The notes under the pieces were generated by a model that did no database searches, was not told the origin of the DNA, and worked only from the letters and a program-made list of their open reading frames with translations. Source: an uncultured Streptococcus sp. (lineage in GTDB: Bacteria > Bacillota > Bacilli > Lactobacillales > Streptococcaceae). Taken from it: a stretch of DNA of 64,000 bases. Made by a program: the position numbers and the translations under genes. Of the stretch, positions 58,738 through 64,000 are shown piece by piece. The stretch covers positions 15,902-79,901 of the forward strand of contig CAKQDX010000011.1 in NCBI GenBank assembly GCA_934229725.1. Reading direction: 5' to 3'. Numbering within the stretch: the stretch's first letter is position 1; each line of letters starts with the position of its first letter.

Positions 58738-58743
58738 GAGGTG
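58738..58743 (+). promoter_or_regulatory. Sequestered ribosome site of the toxin
   Basis: GAGGTG within AGGGAGGTGAG; complementary to CACCTC 23 nt upstream. The start codons follow 10-13 nt later. Confidence 0.7.
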
Positions 58744-58746
58744 AGT

Positions 58747-58772
58747 TTGCCTATGATGGATTTACTATTCAA
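58747..58772 (+). repeat. Direct repeat a of the Fst-type locus
   Basis: TTGCCTATGAT (58747-58757) and TTACTATTCAA (58762-58772), both repeated exactly at 58895-58905 and 58912-58922. They flank the terminator and would give interaction sites for RNAII on RNAI. Confidence 0.85.
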
Positions 58773-58845
58773 AACTATCATCGGACCTATTGTGGTCGGT
58801 ATTATCCTTCGTCTAGTCGACAAGTGGCTAAAGAGGGATAGGTAG
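58753..58845 (+). CDS. Fst-family type I toxin peptide
   Basis: The 30-aa peptide begins MMDLLFKTIIGPIVVG, continues with a hydrophobic helix and ends in a charged tail (DKWLKRDR). This is the Fst pattern: short Lys/Asp start, one membrane helix containing a proline in (I/A)P(I/F)xVG, and a charged C-terminus. Fst peptides insert into the membrane and block division and nucleoid segregation when not silenced. Two ATGs in tandem; the second (58756) would give 29 aa. Confidence 0.88.
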   Translation: MMDLLFKTIIGPIVVGIILRLVDKWLKRDR

Positions 58846-58849
58846 TGCT

Positions 58850-58894
58850 AAAAAAGACCCCGAGCTTATGTGGAAGTTAGCCCGGGGTCTTTTC
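58850..58894. terminator. Bidirectional terminator shared by RNAI and RNAII
   Basis: Stem AAAAGACCCCG / CGGGGTCTTTT (58852-58862, 58883-58893) gives a U tract on both strands. Shared by two convergent transcripts. Confidence 0.92.
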
Positions 58895-58925
58895 TTGCCT
58901 ATGATATAGACTTACTATTCAATAC
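58851..58925 (-). ncRNA. RNAII, antisense antitoxin of the Fst-type locus
   Basis: On minus a near-consensus promoter (TTGACA 58955-58960, 17-nt spacer, CATAAT 58932-58937) directs an RNA of about 75 nt that crosses direct repeat b and ends in the shared terminator. In pAD1 RNAII (about 65 nt) pairs through the direct repeats and terminator loop to block toxin translation. The 5' end is predicted. Confidence 0.82.
58895..58922 (+). repeat. Direct repeat b of the Fst-type locus
   Basis: TTGCCTATGAT and TTACTATTCAA repeated exactly from 58747-58772, with a 6-nt gap instead of 4. Confidence 0.85.
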
Positions 58926-58991
58926 AAAGGTATTATGTCATAAAAGCATAGAATTGTCAAGAAACTAGAAGACGTCTTCGAGATTGAGTGA

Positions 58992-59180
58992 TTAGTCTTT
59001 TGTCTTGTCTTCTTCGTCCTTTTTGTCATTATCGGTCTTATTTACGGCTGCTTTAAATTCGGATAACATTTTACCAATGGATTGGCCAAGTTCAGGCAAG
59101 CGTTTAGGACCAAAGATGAGGAGGGCTCCTAGGACAATAATAATAAGTCCTGGGGCTCCAATATCACGTAGAATACCCAT
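58992..59180 (-). CDS. tatA: Twin-arginine translocase subunit TatA
   Basis: The 62-aa protein has one N-terminal helix followed by FGPKRLPELGQSIG and a charged tail, typical of TatA. Strong AAAGGAGA ribosome site. Last gene of the efeOBU-tatCA transcript; a second TatA/B is not present, so this is a minimal TatAC system. Confidence 0.95.
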   Translation of the reverse strand: MGILRDIGAPGLIIIVLGALLIFGPKRLPELGQSIGKMLSEFKAAVNKTDNDKKDEEDKTKD

Positions 59181-59192
59181 AAGATCTCCTTT

Positions 59193-59921
59193 CTATTTAT
59201 CTTTACATTTTCTTTGTTTACGTTTATAAATGAGCTTACTAAGCGTTACGCTAACTTCATAAAGCAAGATTAAGGGAGCCGCCATGGCCAAGTCGCTAAT
59301 AAAATCAGCTGGTGTCAGAACCACCGCCAAAACCAAGAGAATAAAGTAAGCATAGCGTCTATAGTGTGTCAGAAATACGGGTGTGATTATGCCGATAGAA
59401 GTCAAAAAACTCACAACTACTGGTAGTTCAAAGAGAACTGCTAAAGGCACTGTCGTATGCAGTAAAAAACTGAGGTAGTTTTGCGCTGTTATTTGCGTAT
59501 TAAAGAGTCCTTCACCTAGTTTCAAAAGCACTTCTAAGATAGCTGGACTCACAAAATAATAGCCAAAGGCTAAGCCCAATACAAAACAGACAAAAGTTGC
59601 TGGAATATAAGCAAAGATTGCACGCGCTTCATTGTCCCTCAAGCCAGGTTTCACGAACTGCCATATCTGGTAGGTGGTAAAGGGCAGCGTCACCGTAAAA
59701 GCCATAAGACTTGCTAGGTTAATATAAATCCAAAGAATATCGTTAGGACCAAGAACCAATAAGGGCTTATCAAATCCTCTTGTCAAATAAGCATAGAGCT
59801 CCCCAGCAAACAACAAGGTAATACAAAAAACAAGGAAAAAACAAATTACTACTACAATAAAACGTCTCCGAAACTCCACTAGATGCTCAATAATTGTCAT
59901 CTCGTCCTTACTTCTTGCCAT
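59193..59921 (-). CDS. tatC: Twin-arginine translocase subunit TatC
   Basis: The 242-aa protein has six membrane helices and the TatC start MTIIEHLVEFRRRFI. An ATG at 59900 (MTIIEH) has AAGGAC close before it and may be the true start; the longer frame begins within the efeU stop. Recognises the twin-arginine signal. Confidence 0.94.
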   Translation of the reverse strand: MARSKDEMTIIEHLVEFRRRFIVVVICFFLVFCITLLFAGELYAYLTRGFDKPLLVLGPNDILWIYINLASLMAFTVTLPFTTYQIWQFVKPGLRDNEARAIFAYIPATFVCFVLGLAFGYYFVSPAILEVLLKLGEGLFNTQITAQNYLSFLLHTTVPLAVLFELPVVVSFLTSIGIITPVFLTHYRRYAYFILLVLAVVLTPADFISDLAMAAPLILLYEVSVTLSKLIYKRKQRKCKDK

Positions 59922-61593
59922 GCTGTTTCACCGTCACAAAGGCAATAATAACAATAAAGATCAGTTGTGGAATTAAGACTTCCCAGCTTGGATAGATACC
60001 AGCCCAATCGATGGTTGGGAAACTACTAATCAAATGATTGGACATCATATTAGTCAACTGAAGGGCATGTATGCTGACACCGAGCATCTTGAAGGCCAAG
60101 GCATAAATCAACCAAGTCAATATAAAGAAGATACGATGCGGTTTAATATAGTGACTCGCTTTAGTCATGGCAATGGCAATGATAACAAGAACTGCAATGG
60201 CTAAACCAATACCAATCAAGAAATTTGCCGTCGTGATACGTGGGATGATACCGACGTAGAAAAGAATAGTCTCGGCACCTTCACGGAAAACAGCCAAGAA
60301 ACTGAGGGCAAACATGGATACAAAACTTCCAGTAGCCGTCACCGTCTTCATCTGACGATCCATAAAGTCATTCCACTGTTTGACTGAAGACTTGCTGTGG
60401 AGCCATATTCCGATAAGAATCATCATCGCAACTGCAAAGATACCAACGCCACCTTCAATGATTTCTCGGTTAGACCCAGAGGTCACAGCTGGAAAGACAA
60501 CTTGCAAGATAACAGCTATAACTGCGCTGGCAAGAACACCAGCAAGGGCCCCGCCATAAACCCATTTGAGTCCCTTACGCATCTTGGCTGCCTTAAGAGT
60601 TGTCACAAGAGCCATGACGATGAGGAGGGCTTCGACTCCTTCACGCAAAAGAATTAACATGGCATCAAAGGCATTATAAGAAGCGCTGGTATCGATAGCA
60701 GATAGATCTGTAATTAAAGCTTGCAGTTTATCTTGATAAGCCTTTTCTTTCCCCTTAACCATGATAACAGGCATTTCACTTTCCACGCGCGTATAGAGGC
60801 TAGGGTTAGTCGTGCTCACGTCACCTTCAATGGTTGGCCAGATAGTGATGAACTTCTTCATCGTTGCCGCAGCCGTTTTTTCATCACCTGCTTGAAATTG
60901 ACCTAGAGCCTTTTTCAAGAGTTTAATACCATCATTAAGGGTTAAACTTGAGCTTGTACTATCAAGAGGGACGCCCTTGATAAAGTCATCGATTCCATCC
61001 TTGAGGTCATCATAAGATGACTGGATGCTAGTGAAATCAGTAGGTTCTGTTTCAATGCTGCTTCGCAAAAGTGAAATAGCCGTCTCAATCTTTCCATAGT
61101 AAGCAGTACTATGGTCACGGACAACAGCTTCATTTCGTGTCCAAGCATTATTTAATTCGCTGTAAGTTTTGCGGGTCGCAGCCAGGTCTTTTGCTGTGAT
61201 GGCATCCTGTAAGTTCTTAAAATAGGGATCAAGACGAGTGACAAGTTTTTCCTTTTCAGCGTCTAAATCAACGGGATTTTGCTCTTTTTCAAATTTAAGA
61301 AGGGCTGACGAGATAGTGGTTAGGTCATCTTCTGTCACATCACCCTTAATATCAAGAACCTTTCTAACTTCTTTACCCGCCTTGGAATCATGATTTTCTT
61401 TCGTCTCGAAATCAGTCTTAATCTCACCAACCAATTCCTTGGCTTTAGCTTGATCTTTATTTTGAACAGCTGTTGTTGCATCTGTGATTTTGATATAGAG
61501 ATCACTATAGGATTCAGCAGCTACTGGATAAGTCCAGAATAGAGCCAGAAGTCCAAGCAAAACGAGGAGTTTATTCAAAGAGTGCTTGACCAA
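59908..61593 (-). CDS. efeU: High-affinity iron permease EfeU (FTR1 family)
   Basis: The 561-aa protein has a signal-like N-terminus, a long extracellular helical part (to about residue 300, EfeU N-terminal extension common in Firmicutes) and then the seven-helix FTR1 permease with two REGxE motifs: REGVEALLIV and REGAETILFY. TTG 61593 is chosen: AGGAGG lies 5 nt upstream, and the longer frame to 61662 would be read inside efeB. It overlaps the efeB end by 23 nt. Confidence 0.9.
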   Translation of the reverse strand: MVKHSLNKLLVLLGLLALFWTYPVAAESYSDLYIKITDATTAVQNKDQAKAKELVGEIKTDFETKENHDSKAGKEVRKVLDIKGDVTEDDLTTISSALLKFEKEQNPVDLDAEKEKLVTRLDPYFKNLQDAITAKDLAATRKTYSELNNAWTRNEAVVRDHSTAYYGKIETAISLLRSSIETEPTDFTSIQSSYDDLKDGIDDFIKGVPLDSTSSSLTLNDGIKLLKKALGQFQAGDEKTAAATMKKFITIWPTIEGDVSTTNPSLYTRVESEMPVIMVKGKEKAYQDKLQALITDLSAIDTSASYNAFDAMLILLREGVEALLIVMALVTTLKAAKMRKGLKWVYGGALAGVLASAVIAVILQVVFPAVTSGSNREIIEGGVGIFAVAMMILIGIWLHSKSSVKQWNDFMDRQMKTVTATGSFVSMFALSFLAVFREGAETILFYVGIIPRITTANFLIGIGLAIAVLVIIAIAMTKASHYIKPHRIFFILTWLIYALAFKMLGVSIHALQLTNMMSNHLISSFPTIDWAGIYPSWEVLIPQLIFIVIIAFVTVKQHGKK

Positions 61594-62776
61594 GGTAGCC
61601 TCCTTTCTCCACGCCAGCAAAGCAAGCAAAGAGCCCACTTCCGATATGGGTGATGTACTCATTCATCTTGTCTACAGCCCCAAGATTAGTCTGTATTTTG
61701 ACAAAACGATTAGGATCCTTCTGGTAGGCAATGAAAATCAATCCTGCATCAAACTGACCAGTTCTCTCATCAATGCCATCAGAATAGGAATAGGAACGAC
61801 GTAAGATAGGAAGGTCTACTTCTTTAGCCAAACGGACATGCGAATCTACAGGAAGTTTTGACAGATCTACTTCGTCAAACTCATCTTTCTTACCAAAGGG
61901 AGCACCTGATTCTTTGTAACGGCCAAAGGTGTTTTCCTGCTCCTGCAAATTGGTACGATCCCAAGTCTCCAAGTGCATCTGTACCAGGCGAAGAGCCATA
62001 TAAGAACCACCCTTCATCCAATCCTTACTGTCAGTCCAGACAACCTTATCGAATTCCTTTTCAGTTGTAACATTAGCAGTTCCGTCCTTGAAACCAAACA
62101 GATTTCGAGGTGTTTCCTTGCGGTCACCAATGGCTGCAAAACCTGATTTGCTCCACTTCATGGTGATTTTATTTCGACCTTTGCGAATCAAGTTGCGGAC
62201 AGCATGAAAGGCTACTTGCTCATCGTCGGCACAGGCCTGAATGACGATGTCACCACCTGTGTATTTGTCCTGCAACTGCTCCTTAGGAAATGGTGGCAAA
62301 TCACGAAAGAGCTTGGGACGCTTGGATTCCAAGCCAAGTTTTTTAAGAAAATCAGCTGAAATCCCAAAAGTCAAGCTCAAGCGATAGGGATTAAGCCCCA
62401 CAGTTTCACCTGTATCTGTTGGAGGCAAGAGGGCATTAGAACCAGCTTTCTTAACCAGCTCTCCCTCAACCAATTTACTACTATAGTCTGTCCAGTCTTT
62501 AAAGAGCTGGATGACTTCCTTCTTATCTGTTGTGTGAAGATCTAGCACCACCAAGTAGCAAGCCTTCTGCATGGGGGTCGTAATCCCTGCCTGGTGCTTA
62601 CCAAAGAAGCTAATATCTTCATCCCCATCTAGGGCTTTCTTTGTTGAACTATCCTGATTAGCGAAAAAAGCAGATGCACCAGAAAGCCCAAGCGCAAGCC
62701 CAGCCCCTCCAATACCTGCTTTTTTAAGAAATTCACGACGGTCCATTTTTTTATCTAAAAATTTTTTGCCAGTCAT
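61571..62776 (-). CDS. efeB: Dye-decolorising peroxidase EfeB, Tat substrate
   Basis: The 401-aa protein has a twin-arginine signal (DRREFLKKAG at about residues 12-21, then a hydrophobic GLALGLSGASAFF). The Dyp peroxidase GFKDGTAN (GxxDG) motif follows. Haem-containing; in the EfeUOB system it is thought to oxidise ferrous iron or extract iron from haem. Adjacent tatC-tatA supply its export. Start ATG 62776; an internal ATG at 62746 also leaves the RR motif. Confidence 0.94.
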   Translation of the reverse strand: MTGKKFLDKKMDRREFLKKAGIGGAGLALGLSGASAFFANQDSSTKKALDGDEDISFFGKHQAGITTPMQKACYLVVLDLHTTDKKEVIQLFKDWTDYSSKLVEGELVKKAGSNALLPPTDTGETVGLNPYRLSLTFGISADFLKKLGLESKRPKLFRDLPPFPKEQLQDKYTGGDIVIQACADDEQVAFHAVRNLIRKGRNKITMKWSKSGFAAIGDRKETPRNLFGFKDGTANVTTEKEFDKVVWTDSKDWMKGGSYMALRLVQMHLETWDRTNLQEQENTFGRYKESGAPFGKKDEFDEVDLSKLPVDSHVRLAKEVDLPILRRSYSYSDGIDERTGQFDAGLIFIAYQKDPNRFVKIQTNLGAVDKMNEYITHIGSGLFACFAGVEKGGYLGQALFE

Positions 62777-62781
62777 TTTTC

Positions 62782-63654
62782 TTATTTCCCATCTAGGATA
62801 ACACCCATTTGTGATAATGGTTCACCAAGTTTCGTTACAGCTTCGGCCAATTCCTTAGTATCTGCCTCACTCAAATCAGTATAAGACTTATAGTTTTTAT
62901 CATCAGTCATGTGTTTGTCCAAAAGTCCATTCACATTCTTGAATTCTGTTTCCAAAGTCTTCACAAGCTTAGCATCTTTCTTCTCAATCAATGGTTTGAA
63001 GAGTTCAAAGATTTTTTCAGCCCCTTGAATATTTGCACGGAAATCGTAAAGATCAGTGTGTGAGAAAACTTCTTCTTCACCTGTAATCTTTTGAGTGGCT
63101 ACTTCGTTAAGAAGGTCTACTGCTCCTGTCAACATGATATCTGGAGTGACTTTAACAGTCGCAATTTTAGCCTTGAGTTCCTTGATATCGTTGACCAATT
63201 GATCTGCATAGGCAGCTGTACCATCTGTCGTATTGTCTTGCCACATGATGCGTTCAATACGGTGGAAACCTGACCAGCCGTCTTCTGATTTATTTTCGTC
63301 CATGTAATCTACCAAACGGTAGTCAATTTTAACATCAGACTCACCAAAGCTTTCTGCAATTGGTTCCGAACGTTCATATGCCATACGAACTAATGGGTAT
63401 TGTTTCTTGGCTTCTTCAAGATTTCCTGACTTGAGGGTTTCACTGAATCCCTCAGTATCTTTCAAAAGCCGATTGATTTCACCTTCCACGAAAGTCTTGT
63501 AATCACTTGTAGCCTGCTTCAATTGCTTTTGCTCACTGGCTGTGAGTTTTGAGCTCGTTGAGCTTGAATGACTTGAATTACCAGACTTGGCACAAGCCGT
63601 TAACAAAAGACCTGATGCTAAAAGAACAACACCAAGTTTATTTAATTTTTTCAT
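62782..63654 (-). CDS. efeO: EfeO/EfeM-type iron-binding lipoprotein (M75 imelysin family)
   Basis: The 290-aa protein has a lipobox (LLTAC near residue 21) and the EfeO/imelysin HxxE motif in GFHRIERIMW (about residue 156). It lacks the cupredoxin domain of E. coli EfeO and so corresponds to the short EfeM form. Start preceded by AGGAGG. First gene of the iron/Tat transcript. Confidence 0.92.
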   Translation of the reverse strand: MKKLNKLGVVLLASGLLLTACAKSGNSSHSSSTSSKLTASEQKQLKQATSDYKTFVEGEINRLLKDTEGFSETLKSGNLEEAKKQYPLVRMAYERSEPIAESFGESDVKIDYRLVDYMDENKSEDGWSGFHRIERIMWQDNTTDGTAAYADQLVNDIKELKAKIATVKVTPDIMLTGAVDLLNEVATQKITGEEEVFSHTDLYDFRANIQGAEKIFELFKPLIEKKDAKLVKTLETEFKNVNGLLDKHMTDDKNYKSYTDLSEADTKELAEAVTKLGEPLSQMGVILDGK

Positions 63655-63682
63655 GAATGCCTCCTATTTTCAAGATAGTGTG

Positions 63683-63694
63683 CGACATCTGTCG
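63683..63694. promoter_or_regulatory. Palindrome in the efeO leader
   Basis: CGACA-TC-TGTCG, about 30 nt upstream of the efeO start. Symmetry suggests a regulator site or small hairpin. A TTGACT lies about 60 nt further upstream on minus but its -10 is unclear. No exact Fur box was seen. Confidence 0.35.
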
Positions 63695-63896
63695 ATATAT
63701 ATGTGAATCGTTTGATTTTCTAAATGAAAAATGAACGATGATAAGTCAATAATGATCTCCCAATGTAGGAGAACATAATCTAAACTAACAGAAGAAACCA
63801 GCACTGTCAACGGTTTTAGGCTATTTAAGAACTATTCTAAAGAGCAGATAAGAATGATTCTAAATAAAAGAAAAAGGTATTTGATGAGGTGTTCCT

Positions 63897-64000
63897 ATGT
63901 TTCACAAAGAAAATCCTGAATACAATCGACGTCAAGTAGGATTCTATACGCTTGATGAACTTGTGCCTAAAGACCATTTTCTAAGAAAAGTTGAGGAAAC
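63897..64000 (+). mobile_element. IS1182-family transposase, 5' end (cut by window edge)
   Basis: The frame starting at ATG 63897 reads MFHKENPEYNRRQVGFYTLDELVPKDHF and remains open to the window end. This N-terminus is typical of IS1182-family DDE transposases in streptococci. The left inverted repeat should lie in 63780-63890 but I could not define it without the right end. Divergent from efeO. Confidence 0.82.

Larger units (their letters stand above)
58712..58893 (+). ncRNA. RNAI, toxin mRNA of an Fst-type toxin-antitoxin locus
   Basis: Predicted transcript from the extended -10 at 58700 to the shared terminator, about 180 nt. Its 5' part pairs CACCTC (58715-58720) with GAGGTG (58738-58743), which contains the Shine-Dalgarno sequence. 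The pAD1 par RNAI is built the same way (5' stem-loop over the ribosome site, about 210 nt). Ends predicted from promoter and terminator only. Confidence 0.8.

Noticed and set aside
1..64000. CRISPR arrays, tRNA and rRNA genes.
   Set aside because: No regularly spaced repeats and no cloverleaf or rRNA-like sequence noticed in any intergenic gap.

Overview
The window looks like a chromosomal segment of a low-GC streptococcus, most likely of the salivarius group (S. salivarius / S. thermophilus / S. vestibularis). The case rests on the gene set: PyrR-attenuated pyr genes with a type 1B dihydroorotate dehydrogenase, XerS with its difSL site, an Rgg regulator, an LPXTG 5'-nucleotidase, two pstB genes in tandem, a mal regulon, and an efeOBU-tatCA iron/Tat operon. 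No tRNA, rRNA, CRISPR array or prophage was seen. Every large gene appears intact, except the two cut by the window edges.

Layout. 1-2690: a truncated polytopic GT-C-like membrane protein behind a perfect 22-bp palindrome, then an Rgg regulator. 3021-8878: divergent from rgg, a five-gene cassette of membrane and secreted proteins of unknown role. Two of them share a short 'W..YFE...GRKP' N-terminal module, one carries DUF805 plus a TcaA-like C-terminal domain, and one is a secreted DUF1002 protein. 9111-11838: rqcH/fbpA and a TraX-family protein. 11970-16250: a DJ-1 protein and the pyrK-pyrD and pyrF-pyrE units, each of the two units behind its own PyrR attenuator. 16335-21819: an amidase, an amino-acid ABC binding protein and permease without an ATPase, and the surface 5'-nucleotidase. 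22068-25190 (minus): mnmE and a glycine-riboswitch-controlled AGCS symporter. 25413-37169: pcrA, metY, tpx, an orphan HsdS-like protein, a DUF1858/DUF438 pair, truB-ribF, spx, a UPF0223 protein, an IMPase and an RsmF-type methyltransferase. 37288-44896: pstSCAB1B2-phoU and pepN.

44897-48650 is the replication terminus: xerS (minus) with a 31-bp difSL site just upstream of it, then lplA and an unknown membrane-anchored protein. Genes left of dif run mainly on plus; right of it orientation is mixed. 48653-58591 is the maltose/maltodextrin regulon: malP-malQ and malR on minus, malX-malC-malD-ATPase on plus, with LacI-type operators inside the promoters. 58695-58960 holds a complete Fst/RNAI-RNAII-type toxin-antitoxin locus: a 30-aa toxin, a sequestered ribosome site, a bidirectional terminator, direct repeats, and a consensus antisense promoter. 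58992-63654 (minus) is efeO-efeB-efeU-tatC-tatA, where EfeB carries a twin-arginine signal and is the obvious Tat substrate. An IS1182-type transposase begins at 63897 and leaves the window.

The most unusual signals are the Fst-type locus, the Rgg-linked five-gene cassette, a family of 24-bp palindromes (ACRTAA-N6-TTAYGT) found only at 3' ends between convergent genes, a probably leaderless truB, and several perfect operator-like palindromes with no obvious regulator. Coordinates and motifs were read by eye; no database search was possible, so family names rest on remembered motifs.
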